Program-made: the position numbers and the translations under genes | Notes under the pieces: model-generated | Told to the model about the DNA's origin: nothing | Database searches by the model: none | The model's input: only the letters and a program-made list of their open reading frames with translations | In this document: positions 1 to 8,638 of the stretch, one piece after another | Layout: every line of letters begins with the position of its first letter | How positions within the stretch are numbered: the first letter of the stretch is position 1 | Source of the DNA: JAVBQJ01 sp031549115 | Lineage (GTDB): Bacteria; Verrucomicrobiota; Lentisphaeria; Victivallales; Victivallaceae | Direction: 5' to 3' | NCBI GenBank assembly: GCA_031549115.1 | Contig: JAVBQJ010000156.1 | Location: forward strand, 1 to 18,355 | Length of the DNA stretch: 18,355 nt

Positions 1-46
1 GTCCCCAGGCCTAAGACAGATTGAAGAATAATAGGAGAGGAGTAGA

Positions 47-74
47 GGCGGCGGAGAGTTTTCTCTCCGCCGCC
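47..74. terminator. Perfect 12-bp hairpin, likely terminator
   Basis: GGCGGCGGAGAG (47-58) is followed by the loop TTTT and its exact complement (63-74). It lies 10 bp beyond the stop of the minus-strand glycosyltransferase gene, the position expected of that gene's terminator. On the plus strand the stem is followed by TTTCTCT, and on the minus strand the downstream tract is poor in T, so it is not a textbook intrinsic terminator. It may serve both strands. The bases before it (1-46) hold nothing I can identify. Confidence 0.6.
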
Positions 75-84
75 TTTCTCTATA

Positions 85-1815
85 CTATGGATGCGGCGAC
101 TCCGTCCGTTCCAGGAACCACACCGCGTACTGATGATCCGGGATGGTTTCCAGAATCACCCGCCAGCGCTCCGGCTCCGCCTTCAACATCCGTTTGGCCG
201 GACGCTCTTCGGCCAGCAGCAGCGGCTGCGGGTTTTCGCTGAAAATGGTATAGGGCCGGTTGACGTAAAAGATCAGTTCCGTGTTGAATATTCCGGTATA
301 GGCCACGACTTGATTTTCCGGGACAAGCTCCTGAATTTGGCGTGCCAAAGGCTTCACGGTCTTATAGCAATCGGTGCGCGGTTCGACGATCGCGTGGTAG
401 CCGAAAAATCCGCACCAGATCAGAAAAACCACGATGCCGAACGCGGCCATGGCGCGGCGCTGCTGCAGCCATTTGCCCAGCAAAAATAAAATACCGAGCA
501 CCGCCGCCGCCAGCAGCAGAGTAACCAACCAGGCCTGGCTGAAGAAGTCGCTGATCATGATCATCGACATGCCGTCGCGTTTGGCGCCGAAAGGGACCCG
601 GTCGTCGACGATCATTTCGCCTAATTTCCGAATCCAGCCCGCCTGGTTGACGCCGAAGGTAATGGCGAGCAATGCCGCCATACCGAGCCAGATCCAGATC
701 CAACTCCGGTGCAGCGCCGGCAGCCGCAGGCACACTTCATCCACCACCCGGGCCAGCAGAATTCCCGCCGCCGGATAAAGCACCAACAGATAATCGCCGC
801 GCTTCAAGGCGGAGCAGGAGAAAAATACAAATCCGGTCACCACCCAGGCCAGCAGGAAAAATGTTCCACTGCGCAGCGGCTTGCGCCAGCCGCGCCGCTG
901 CCAGAACCAAAGCCCCGGCAGCGCGAATACGCTCCAGGGCAGCAAACCCGTCAGAAATTTGGGAATATAGTACCAGATGGGCATGAACTCCCCATCCCGG
1001 TAGCCCGAATCCACGCCGGTGAAGCGGCGGAAATTCTGTTCGAGAATGAATTCCCTGAAAAAGGCGCCGTCGGTACGGATGGTTTCCACCACATACCAGG
1101 GCAATCCCACCAGCAGCAGTATGGGAATGCCGCCCCAGGGACGCAGCTCCAGCGGCAGCTTCCAATTCCGCAGCTTGAGCATCAACGCCAGAATGACCAG
1201 CCCGGACAGAATGATCACCACGGGACCTTTGAGCACCATCCCCCACCCCAGGGCGGCATAAAACCCGTAGAGCCACGGATTGCTTTTGCCGTGCTCCAGA
1301 TAGCCGATATAGAGAAAAAACATCGCCAGCGTGAAAGCCGCGCATAACGGCATGTCGATATGGGCCAGGTGACCGAGCTTATCGAACAGGCTCATGGAAC
1401 CCAGAACGAAAAGCGTGATCACCGCCGTGCGCGGATTGAAAATTTTCCAGGCCAGAATCGCGCTCAGAGCGAGCACCAGCAGGCTGGAGAGTGCCGACGG
1501 CAAGCGCAAAGCCAGTTCCGCCGACACTTCCAGGGGATTGCCGGACAAACCGAACCACCACCCCGGCGGCAGGCAAAGCCAATAGTGTCCGATCGGTTTT
1601 TCATATGGAATGGCATGGTCGAAGCGCATGGTGAGCCAATCGCCCGAATTCAGCATATTGCGCACGATCATCGCGGTGCGCCCCTCCTGGGCGGCATACA
1701 GTCCTTCGTTGTTCAAACCGACAATAGAAAGCGACAGAGCGAACACGATTGCTCCCAACAGCCACCAACGAAAAAACGGCATTCGACTTGTTTCGGCCAT
1801 AGTATGTTGCACCAT
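85..1815 (-). CDS. ArnT-like GT39 membrane glycosyltransferase
   Basis: This is a 576-residue polytopic membrane protein of the ArnT / dolichyl-phosphate-mannose mannosyltransferase-like family (GT39/GT83 type). Such enzymes move a sugar from a polyprenyl-phosphate donor onto lipid A, protein or another envelope acceptor on the outer face of the inner membrane. Visible features are an N-terminal membrane helix (about 14-34), an acidic first extracytoplasmic loop NNEGLYAAQEGR (35-46) in the place of the family's catalytic D/E-x-Y-A-E segment, EKPIGHYWL (72-80) matching the family's KPPxxYW motif, a later HIDMPL element, and about ten further hydrophobic segments. The C-terminal third is a soluble domain, as in ArnT. 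A shorter start at 1800 (MAETSR) is possible, and neither start has an ideally spaced Shine-Dalgarno sequence. The gene stands alone, with a promoter candidate at 1895-1923. The acceptor and sugar cannot be told from sequence. Confidence 0.85.
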   Translation of the reverse strand: MVQHTMAETSRMPFFRWWLLGAIVFALSLSIVGLNNEGLYAAQEGRTAMIVRNMLNSGDWLTMRFDHAIPYEKPIGHYWLCLPPGWWFGLSGNPLEVSAELALRLPSALSSLLVLALSAILAWKIFNPRTAVITLFVLGSMSLFDKLGHLAHIDMPLCAAFTLAMFFLYIGYLEHGKSNPWLYGFYAALGWGMVLKGPVVIILSGLVILALMLKLRNWKLPLELRPWGGIPILLLVGLPWYVVETIRTDGAFFREFILEQNFRRFTGVDSGYRDGEFMPIWYYIPKFLTGLLPWSVFALPGLWFWQRRGWRKPLRSGTFFLLAWVVTGFVFFSCSALKRGDYLLVLYPAAGILLARVVDEVCLRLPALHRSWIWIWLGMAALLAITFGVNQAGWIRKLGEMIVDDRVPFGAKRDGMSMIMISDFFSQAWLVTLLLAAAVLGILFLLGKWLQQRRAMAAFGIVVFLIWCGFFGYHAIVEPRTDCYKTVKPLARQIQELVPENQVVAYTGIFNTELIFYVNRPYTIFSENPQPLLLAEERPAKRMLKAEPERWRVILETIPDHQYAVWFLERTESPHP

Positions 1816-1894
1816 CCTTCTGTTGCGATTGTCGGTCCAATAAAAAAGAGGAGCCGCATATTACGGTTTCCTCCAGCCTGCAATGAAATTCCGT

Positions 1895-1923
1895 AAAATA
1901 CATCGTCAAGCCGTTTTCGTCAA
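1895..1923 (-). promoter_or_regulatory. Sigma70-like promoter for the GT39 gene
   Basis: Read on the minus strand, TTGACG (1923-1918), a 17-nt spacer and TATTTT (1900-1895) give a good -35/-10 pair about 80 bp upstream of the glycosyltransferase start. A second TTGACG lies inside the spacer. TTACGG (1861-1866) and CCGTAA (1891-1896) form an inverted pair across the expected transcription start and could be an operator, but this is weak. I see no convincing promoter for the divergent prepilin gene in the remaining intergenic DNA up to 2102. Confidence 0.45.
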
Positions 1924-2102
1924 GCATGGAATCCGGTTTCGCGGCATGAATTTTTTGCCGGCCGCCAACGCAACTTTTTTTGCGGTTTAATCCAAAAGTA
2001 ATATTCCGCGAATAAACGGCAAACAACCCGGCGATATAGTAATGGTATCTTCAATGAAGACGCTCAACCGGAACCGAAAGTATGGAAAGGAAAGTTCCCG
2101 CA

Positions 2103-2879
2103 ATGAAAAGAAAATTCACATTGATAGAATTGCTCGTAGTGATCGCAATCATCGCAATTCTCGCCAGCATGCTGCTGCCGGCATTGAGCCGGGCGCGCGG
2201 CGCCGCAGTCAACATCGCCTGCGTCAACAATGTCAAGCAGATCGGTCTCGGCATGGCCATGTACGCCATGGACAACGACGACTTCCAGATCCCGGCGCTG
2301 CTGCGCCACACCTCGGCCACCGGCGGCTGGGCCGGCTGGCCGGTCGCCCTCGACAAGCTTTATTTCAACAGCGCCAATACCTTCCGCTGTCCGGCGGAAA
2401 CCAACTTCGAGTACGGCGGCAGCGACGGCAAAAATGGCGACAACACCAGTTACGGCATCGCCATCAACACCTGGGGCTACGAAGCCTACATCAGCGATTC
2501 CGCCTCGCCCTCCGCCCATGTCGGCAACGCGGTCCGGCGTGAAACCGTAATGCAGGCGATGCGCGCATTTCCGAATGCCAACCCGTATGTCTTCGGTGAC
2601 TGCGTGCCGCGCCTGACCAACGACGTCAACGGCCGCTGCCACGTCTGGACCACCTCCGGCAGCGCCCCCACCCAGTACTGGTACCCGGAGCGCGGCGCCG
2701 CCACCTACAGCTGGGGCATTCACGCGCTGCGGCACCAGACCCGGCGCGGCAACTTCGGCTTCGTCGACGGCAGCGTCCGGTCGCTGGGGTACGAAGAGCT
2801 GGCCAACAACCGCAACGTTTACACTTCGCCGGTACAGACCTATTCGGGCAAGAAACAGACCGGCTGGAAGTCCATGTAA
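2103..2879 (+). CDS. Prepilin-like (pseudopilin) protein, H-X9-DG type
   Basis: This 258-residue protein has a type IV prepilin/type II secretion pseudopilin N-terminus: a short basic leader MKRK, then FTLIELLVVIAIIAIL with Glu at +5 of the predicted mature protein. The hydrophobic helix would anchor it in the inner membrane before assembly or export. The residue before the cleavage site is Lys rather than the usual Gly. The C-terminus contains HQTRRGNFGFVDG, a one-residue-longer variant of the H-X9-DG motif found on such proteins in Lentisphaerae and Planctomycetes. The ATG at 2103 is chosen because GGAAAGGAAAG (2084-2094) sits 8 bases upstream and MKRKFTLIEL matches the family start; an upstream in-frame ATG at 2082 is less likely. 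It begins a probable three-gene unit with 2904 and 3606. Such proteins occur in many copies per genome, often beside carbohydrate genes, and the role of this one is unknown. Confidence 0.85.
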   Translation: MKRKFTLIELLVVIAIIAILASMLLPALSRARGAAVNIACVNNVKQIGLGMAMYAMDNDDFQIPALLRHTSATGGWAGWPVALDKLYFNSANTFRCPAETNFEYGGSDGKNGDNTSYGIAINTWGYEAYISDSASPSAHVGNAVRRETVMQAMRAFPNANPYVFGDCVPRLTNDVNGRCHVWTTSGSAPTQYWYPERGAATYSWGIHALRHQTRRGNFGFVDGSVRSLGYEELANNRNVYTSPVQTYSGKKQTGWKSM

Positions 2880-2903
2880 CGTCCACCAAAGGAGATCACG
2901 GCC

Positions 2904-3599
2904 ATGTTGAACCTCATCCTGATCGCCGCCGCGCTGGCGGCATTGATCGATCTCTGGCGCCGCCGGAAAAAATCCGGACGGGCGGCGCTCCTCCGCTCGG
3001 CGCCAGGTTTCCTGATTCTGCTGGGAGCCACTGTTGGCTTCTGGCTGTTGAACCGCGATGACGGCTTCGTTGCCAAGGAGAGCGATTACTTTGCTTCGCA
3101 GGCGGTGGTCGTCGGCGAAGAGCTCGCCCGCGACGCCATTTCCGGCGACATCACGCTGCTGGTGTTGGAGGGCGAACAGGACACCCCCGAAGTCACCGCA
3201 TTCCGCCGCGAACTGCAACGGATCGCCCCTGACGGGAAAATCGACATCTGCCCGATCCGGCAGCGGCGTCCGGATGCGCCGATCCTCGCCGAACGCCTCG
3301 ACGCGACCGCGTTCGCCGCCGCCTTCGAGCAGACGCCCGAAGACCACATCCTGATCTCGCTGGTCGGCGTGCCGGCCAAGTTCAAAAACCTCGACTGCCT
3401 GCGGCGGCGGCGCGCCGGCGGCAAACCATTCGTCGTCATCGCCCCGGAGATGCAGCCGCTGCAGCAGGAGCTGCGCCAAGGCATCGTCTACGCCGCGGTA
3501 TTCCCGCGCCCCGACGCCTACTTCAGCTCCACGCCGTTGTCGGACTACCGCCAGGGCTTCGCCGAACGCTATTGTTATATCAACGCCAACTCCATTTGA
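2904..3599 (+). CDS. Small membrane-anchored protein, unknown function
   Basis: I do not recognise the family of this 231-residue protein. It has an N-terminal hydrophobic helix (about 2-18), a very basic loop (WRRRKKSGR) and a second hydrophobic helix (about 33-49), which predicts two membrane passes with the basic loop in the cytoplasm. The remaining 180 residues form a soluble alpha/beta-looking domain with no obvious catalytic motif. AAAGGAG (2888-2894) lies 9 bases before the ATG. The gene starts 24 bp after the prepilin stop and ends 6 bp before the next start, so it is probably co-transcribed with both. It could be a partner of the prepilin-like protein, but only gene order supports that. 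Confidence 0.7.
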   Translation: MLNLILIAAALAALIDLWRRRKKSGRAALLRSAPGFLILLGATVGFWLLNRDDGFVAKESDYFASQAVVVGEELARDAISGDITLLVLEGEQDTPEVTAFRRELQRIAPDGKIDICPIRQRRPDAPILAERLDATAFAAAFEQTPEDHILISLVGVPAKFKNLDCLRRRRAGGKPFVVIAPEMQPLQQELRQGIVYAAVFPRPDAYFSSTPLSDYRQGFAERYCYINANSI

Positions 3600-3605
3600 G
3601 GGACC

Positions 3606-4409
3606 ATGAACACCATCATTTGCTCCATTGCCGTGCTGGCTATTTCATTGTCGGTTCCAGCCGCCGCCCCCCTCCCCGATTTTCCCGACGGCACCGTCAT
3701 CGCCTGCGAGGGCGGCTACCGCGACCACATTCAGGGCTTTGACAGTGACGGCGAATCGCTCTACTGGTCGTTCGCTTCCAGCCTGGTGAAAACCGATATG
3801 GACGGCAAACTCGAAACGGCCATCCCGGTCGATTACCATTGCGGCGATCCGTGCTGGGCGGACGGTCTGCTGTACGTCCCTTACGGCGGCGGCAAGTGGA
3901 ATCAGGAGATCGGTGAAGACGTTTCCAAAAACTATATCCGGGTCTACGACGCGGACTTGAAGCTCGTCCGGGAATACCATATTCCCGATGTCGTCTATGG
4001 CGCCGGCTGCATCGGCTACCATGACGGCAGATTCTTCGTCTCCGGCGGCCTCCCCGACGGCCGCCAGGAGAATTACATCTACGAATACACCCCCGATTTC
4101 CGGCTGATCAAGCGCCATACGCTCCCGATTGCCTCTCACCTGGGAATCCAGACCATCAAGTTCGCCGCCGGTTCGTTCTGGCTCGGCTGCTACGGGCAAC
4201 CCAACTTCTGCGTCCGGACCGATGAAAACTTTCGAATTCAAGCCACCTACGACTATGCCACCACCGTCGGGTTGCTTTACCTGAATGGCGATGCGGAACG
4301 GCCGCGTTTTCTGGTCGCCTGGCATATCCTCGACGCGGAAACCGGGTTGAACCACGCCAAAGCCGTCACCGTCGGCGTCGCCGACGGAAAAATGCAGGTG
4401 CTCCGGTAA
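3606..4409 (+). CDS. Secreted beta-propeller-like protein
   Basis: This 267-residue protein has a clear signal peptide (MNTIICSIAVLAISLSVPAAA, cleavage near residue 21), so it is exported. The mature part has repeated aromatic and acidic blade-like stretches (for example YWSFASSLVKTDMDG, YIRVYDADLKLVREY, YIYEYTPDFRLIKRH), resembling the YVTN/WD-type or DUF-type beta-propellers that bind or act on ligands. No catalytic residues can be assigned. The stop of the preceding gene overlaps GAGGGA (3598-3603), which serves as ribosome site for this ATG, indicating a shared transcript. The gene converges on the minus-strand operon with only 2 bp between stop codons and no visible terminator. Confidence 0.7.
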   Translation: MNTIICSIAVLAISLSVPAAAPLPDFPDGTVIACEGGYRDHIQGFDSDGESLYWSFASSLVKTDMDGKLETAIPVDYHCGDPCWADGLLYVPYGGGKWNQEIGEDVSKNYIRVYDADLKLVREYHIPDVVYGAGCIGYHDGRFFVSGGLPDGRQENYIYEYTPDFRLIKRHTLPIASHLGIQTIKFAAGSFWLGCYGQPNFCVRTDENFRIQATYDYATTVGLLYLNGDAERPRFLVAWHILDAETGLNHAKAVTVGVADGKMQVLR

Positions 4410-4411
4410 AG

Positions 4412-4867
4412 TCAGGGTCGCTTTTTGCGCCGCTGCAGGAAGCGGTTCAATGCATTGGTGAAATCGACGCGCTGGCGGTCGGAAAAAGGCGGCGCACCGC
4501 CGGAGACCTCTCCGGTGTTGCGCAACTCCTCCAGCAATTCCCGCATCGCCAGCGCGTTTTTGATATTCGCCGGGGTGAAAAATTCACCCCGCGGGTTCAA
4601 CACCTCCGCCCCCTTCGCGATGGCCCGGTCGGCCAATGGAATATCCGCGGTGACCACCAGGTCCCCGGTTTCGGCGATTTCAACGATCCGGTCGTCGGCG
4701 GCATTGAAGGCGCCTCCCGCTCCCACCGCTTTTACCAGCATCGACTCCGGCAGGCGCGGCGCCCGGGCGGCGACGAAAACCGTTTCCACCGCCTCGCGTT
4801 CGGCCACCCGGAGCAATACCTCTTTCAACGGACGCGGCAACGCGTCGCTATCGACCAATATTTTCAT
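4412..4867 (-). CDS. UPF0178 (YaiI/YqxD) family protein
   Basis: This 151-residue protein begins MKILVDSDALP and contains VVTADIPLADRAI and GAEVLNPRGEFFTPANI. These are conserved stretches of the UPF0178/DUF188 family (E. coli YaiI, Bacillus YqxD), PIN-like folds with conserved aspartates whose function is not firmly known. The length is normal for the family. The start at 4867 is chosen from the family start and the adjacent purine-rich GGAGGGG; longer in-frame starts upstream would run into the preceding gene. Its first 20 bases overlap the 3' end of the transglutaminase gene, so it is the last cistron of the FHA-MoxR operon, although it has no known link with that system. Confidence 0.85.
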   Translation of the reverse strand: MKILVDSDALPRPLKEVLLRVAEREAVETVFVAARAPRLPESMLVKAVGAGGAFNAADDRIVEIAETGDLVVTADIPLADRAIAKGAEVLNPRGEFFTPANIKNALAMRELLEELRNTGEVSGGAPPFSDRQRVDFTNALNRFLQRRKKRP

Positions 4868-7412
4868 ACCCCTCCGCTCTTGACGCCGCGTGCCGGTATT
4901 TTTTCCGGCCGGCATTGGCATACAGACCGCGGCAGTCACTCACCTCCTGCTGCAGCCGGCACAACGAACGCGCCCGGCGCAAGGTCTGCACGGCGCTCTT
5001 CCGGTCGATCGGCCCGGTACCGTATTCGACGGCGTAAAAGACCCCGAACACCGGCTCCACCATACTGCGGAACTCCGGATGCTCCGACTCCAATCGCACC
5101 GCGTACGCCAGCAGTTCCTCGCCGCGCCGCCGCGGCAGCTTCGCCAGCGCCAGCACCCCCCGCGCCGAACGGTAAGAAGCCAGAGCGCTGCCGCGATAAT
5201 CCTGCTGCGCCAGCCGGTTGCGCGCCCGGGCGAAGTTGCGGGTCACGCCGCGCCTGCGCCGCCAACGCCGCCAACGCACCAACGCGATCCGCCCCAATCC
5301 GGTCAGCACCGGAATCATCAGAAGCGCGGCAGCCGCCGCAATGGTGTTCTCCTGGACCCACCAGAGCAGCTGCGACATCATGTTTCGCAGCCGGGAAAAT
5401 GTCTCCGACAGCCACGCCCGAAGCGTTTTCGGCCCGGTTTGCTCCGGCTGCGGAGCGGTTTCCAGCGATTTCTGATAGGTATCCTGGACCTTTTCACGGA
5501 TGTTTTCCTGAATCCGCGACATCTCCAACAGCATTTCGGCGGTCTTGTCGCTCATGTTTTTTTCCGCCTGAAGCCGCTTCAGGTACATCGTTTTGAGCGT
5601 TTCCAGCGTCTGCGACGTCAACTCCGGCGGCGTAATCCGCCATTCATCGCCGAACGGATCGCGCAATTGGCCGATTCCGAGCGGCGTCGTTTTCGATATG
5701 ATCTGTCCGGGCGGAGTCGCGTCCATCGTCAGCCAGCCGTACTCCGGGATGAAAATCTGCGTCCACGCGTGGCCGTGGTACTCGTAAACCTCGAAGACAT
5801 TCAGCAGCGTATTGTAATCCCCCGGCGAAAAGCCGGTGGCCACCCGCGCCGGCAATCCGGCCAGCCGCGCCATCACCGCCAGGCTCGAAGCGAAGTATTC
5901 GCAATGCCCTTTCTTCAAATCGAACACGAAGAAATCCACCGCCTCCCGCCCCTCCGGCACCGGTTCGGCAAATTGTTCATAGCCGAAGCTGCCGCGCAGA
6001 TAGTCCCGCAGTTTGATCGCTTTCTCATACTCGCCTTCGCAATCGCGGGTCAACGCCGTCACCAGCGCCTTCAGCCGGGAGGAAATTTTCTCCTCCGGCA
6101 GCTGCAGATAATGCTCCGGCTCCAACCGTTCCTCCCACATCCGCAACGGTTTTGCGCCATCCCCCTCCACTCTTCCGGCCAGCACCCGGTCGGTACTCAA
6201 AAGACTGTTCACCATATAACGGAACGGCAGCTGCGGATAGGTATCCTGCCGCAATTCGGCGTTGAACATCGAATTGCGAATGGAGCCGAACGATGAAGGC
6301 GGATTGCGCTGCTCGAAGAGCACCGGCCGGTACGGCGCATACAGCTTCGGCCCCAGCCACTTGAGGATCGTATACTGCAGCGACACGCTTTGGAAGCGTT
6401 CGCCGAAGTTGGTCTGGATGCGGCTGTTTTTCAACGCGTTGGTGAGCTGCCACTCTTTGCCGTCATATTGGTCGTAAAGCTGGGCGACATGATAAAGCTT
6501 CAGTTGCGACCGGACCTGAAACACCAGATCGCGCCCGGAGGACGCGCTGCCGTCGCCGCCGCCGTCGGCACTGGCTTCGCTGTTGCCGGCGTTGACCGGG
6601 GTGCCGCTCATGCCCAGGAAATCGGGCACGGCGTCACGGACGATTTGTTGGGCGTCTTCGCCTTTGCGCACCTGTTCGGATTCGAGCCATTGCCGCAAAT
6701 CCGGCGGCAACGGCATAAAATCCTTGTCATGCATGAAGCTGACCTGAAACAGGCCGCGCGTATCCCCCATATCGGTCGGGAAACGGGGAAAGATCACCGT
6801 GAAAAGAAATGCCGCCAACCCGAGATGCAAGCCGAATATGTGCCAATTGCGCCGCACCAGCCGCGCCGGGTTGCGCAATGCCGGGGCCCCCGCCAGCTGC
6901 CGCAGCCGGCCGCCGTACAAAATACCCAGCATCCCGCCGAACGCGACGAAAAAGCACCACAGGTAAATCGTCCGCGGCAGCAGCGCCCCGTAAAGCAGCA
7001 GCAGCATCGCCAGCGTCAACAGATAACCGTAATCCCGTTTCCGCTGCGCCATCACGAAAAGCAGACAGGCGCCGGCCAGAACCTCGACCAGGGTTTTGTC
7101 GACCGCAACCCCCCCGTGCACCCGGAAGAACATCCAGCCGCAGAGCGCCACCGAAATCAGCAGCTGCAGCACGGAGCGCATCCACGACGGGATCACCCGG
7201 TAAGGCACATACACCAGCGCCGCCAGCACCGGCAGCAATCCAAGCACCGCCAGAGTCCAATTCGGATGCGCGAATTTCCACAACGACGCGATGCACGCCA
7301 CCCAGCAGAGCAGCACATAGAGCCAGTGCTGCGGCAACCGTTCCGGCTTCACGCGCCGGTGCGAACCGTCGACGGCCAGCTTGCGCGGAAACAATTTGCG
7401 AAACCATTTCAT
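4848..7412 (-). CDS. TgpA-like transglutaminase-domain membrane protein
   Basis: This 854-residue protein has the TgpA architecture: several membrane helices in the first 210 residues, an extracytoplasmic transglutaminase-like domain, a membrane helix at about 690-712 and a basic cytoplasmic C-terminal domain. The catalytic triad is visible as Cys504 in KKGHCEYFASS, His548 in HGHAWTQIF and Asp564 in LTMDATPPG. Family members with this layout are thought to be cysteine proteases or transamidating enzymes acting on envelope proteins, and Pseudomonas TgpA is essential. The start at 7412 overlaps the DUF58 stop by ATGA, indicating translational coupling; an alternative ATG at 7448 lies inside the upstream gene. 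DUF3488-TgpA proteins commonly sit beside MoxR and DUF58 genes, exactly as here. Confidence 0.9.
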   Translation of the reverse strand: MKWFRKLFPRKLAVDGSHRRVKPERLPQHWLYVLLCWVACIASLWKFAHPNWTLAVLGLLPVLAALVYVPYRVIPSWMRSVLQLLISVALCGWMFFRVHGGVAVDKTLVEVLAGACLLFVMAQRKRDYGYLLTLAMLLLLYGALLPRTIYLWCFFVAFGGMLGILYGGRLRQLAGAPALRNPARLVRRNWHIFGLHLGLAAFLFTVIFPRFPTDMGDTRGLFQVSFMHDKDFMPLPPDLRQWLESEQVRKGEDAQQIVRDAVPDFLGMSGTPVNAGNSEASADGGGDGSASSGRDLVFQVRSQLKLYHVAQLYDQYDGKEWQLTNALKNSRIQTNFGERFQSVSLQYTILKWLGPKLYAPYRPVLFEQRNPPSSFGSIRNSMFNAELRQDTYPQLPFRYMVNSLLSTDRVLAGRVEGDGAKPLRMWEERLEPEHYLQLPEEKISSRLKALVTALTRDCEGEYEKAIKLRDYLRGSFGYEQFAEPVPEGREAVDFFVFDLKKGHCEYFASSLAVMARLAGLPARVATGFSPGDYNTLLNVFEVYEYHGHAWTQIFIPEYGWLTMDATPPGQIISKTTPLGIGQLRDPFGDEWRITPPELTSQTLETLKTMYLKRLQAEKNMSDKTAEMLLEMSRIQENIREKVQDTYQKSLETAPQPEQTGPKTLRAWLSETFSRLRNMMSQLLWWVQENTIAAAAALLMIPVLTGLGRIALVRWRRWRRRRGVTRNFARARNRLAQQDYRGSALASYRSARGVLALAKLPRRRGEELLAYAVRLESEHPEFRSMVEPVFGVFYAVEYGTGPIDRKSAVQTLRRARSLCRLQQEVSDCRGLYANAGRKKYRHAASRAEGYENIGR

Positions 7413-8638
7413 TTTTCCAACACCTCCTCGATACGGGTGTTGAAACACACCTTGACCGGCTGTACCACCCGCCGGGAAGATTCGCGTCCGGACCGGTCAT
7501 AGACGATGCGCGGCTCGTGCGGCCGGATTTCCGGGAAATTTTCACGCGGCGCCTGAATCCAGCGGATCAGGCATCCGGTATCGAACAACAACTCCAGGAT
7601 GCCGGCGCAGGAATCGTCTTCGCCGAGGCTCAGAGCGTACACCAGCGAACCGTTCGGTATCTCTTCGGCAACCTCCAGCAGGAGCTCGGGAAAGGTCATC
7701 TGCGCCGGTTCGAGCAGCAGCAGTGTCTTCCGCAACTGCCGCTGCACCACCGCGGCGTCCCCGGCCAGGCGGAGCAATTTACCGGTGCGCCCGTCCATGG
7801 CGTAAAAAAGCACCCGACAATACACCTCTTTCAAACATTCGACCAGACTGGCGGCGGCACTGATCTGAAATTCCAGATTGTTTTCGCGCCGGTCGAAGCC
7901 CACCGCCGCCGCGTTGGTATCCAGCAGAATCGCGATCCGGTCCACCGTATTCGCCTCGAACTCCCGGATCATCACCTGCCGGTGCGCGGCCATGCTCTTC
8001 CAGTGAATGAAGCGGATTTCATCCCCCGGCCGGTAGGGGCGCAGGCCGAAAAACTCCTGGCCGCGCCCGGACTTGCCCAATGGGCGACCGTCGTAATTGG
8101 CTTTCGAATAGCCGTTGCGGTAAAGCGGAACCGATTCCAACGGCACCACCCGCGGATAAATCGCCATCTCCCCCGGCAACCGCAGCTTGCGCGTCCACCG
8201 GAACAGCCCCGCCGGATCGCCGCCGGCCAGCCGCAGACGCGACAGCGGAAACACGCCGCGTTTTTCCGCGACGCAGCAGCGGTCCAGCCACAGCGACTCG
8301 CGCGGCCGCAGCGGCATCACCGCGGTATGCAGCCGGCCGCCGGCGACAAACGGGCACGCCTCCGAAATCACGAACGCCTGACGGAAAAACACGCTCCGGT
8401 TGGTCACCACCAGCGGCAGGGTGATTTCGGAGCCGCATACCCCTTCGGGGTTCGGCCTGCGTTCCACCCGAATACCGATGAGCGCGAACTGCGCCATCAC
8501 GAAACTCGCCGCCAGGAGCGCGCAAAAGGCGGAAGCCGCCAGCGCTGTCGCCAATCCGACATTCACCAGAGCAACGCCGACGGCACCGAGTGTAATCAGC
8601 AGCAGCAAACCGCCGCGGGCGGTCGGGAGGGCAATCAT
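7409..8638 (-). CDS. DUF58 domain protein (MoxR partner)
   Basis: This 409-residue protein has two N-terminal membrane helices (about 9-29 and 32-54) and the DUF58 signature at 193-228: GQEFFGLRPYRPGDEIRFIHW followed by KSMAAHRQVMIREFE. The region after it (RIAILLDTNAAAVG) resembles a von Willebrand A-like fold with a DxN variant of the metal site. DUF58 proteins are encoded with MoxR AAA+ ATPases and are thought to be their targets or adaptors in assembling envelope complexes. The ATG at 8638 overlaps the MoxR stop by 4 bp (ATGA), and its own stop overlaps the next gene in the same way. A longer reading from 8710 would lie inside the MoxR gene and is not supported. Confidence 0.9.
   Translation of the reverse strand: MIALPTARGGLLLLITLGAVGVALVNVGLATALAASAFCALLAASFVMAQFALIGIRVERRPNPEGVCGSEITLPLVVTNRSVFFRQAFVISEACPFVAGGRLHTAVMPLRPRESLWLDRCCVAEKRGVFPLSRLRLAGGDPAGLFRWTRKLRLPGEMAIYPRVVPLESVPLYRNGYSKANYDGRPLGKSGRGQEFFGLRPYRPGDEIRFIHWKSMAAHRQVMIREFEANTVDRIAILLDTNAAAVGFDRRENNLEFQISAAASLVECLKEVYCRVLFYAMDGRTGKLLRLAGDAAVVQRQLRKTLLLLEPAQMTFPELLLEVAEEIPNGSLVYALSLGEDDSCAGILELLFDTGCLIRWIQAPRENFPEIRPHEPRIVYDRSGRESSRRVVQPVKVCFNTRIEEVLEK

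Noticed and set aside
2064..3479. 471-codon open frame on the minus strand
   Set aside because: Antisense to the prepilin and the 231-residue protein, with no motif and no ribosome site that would favour it.
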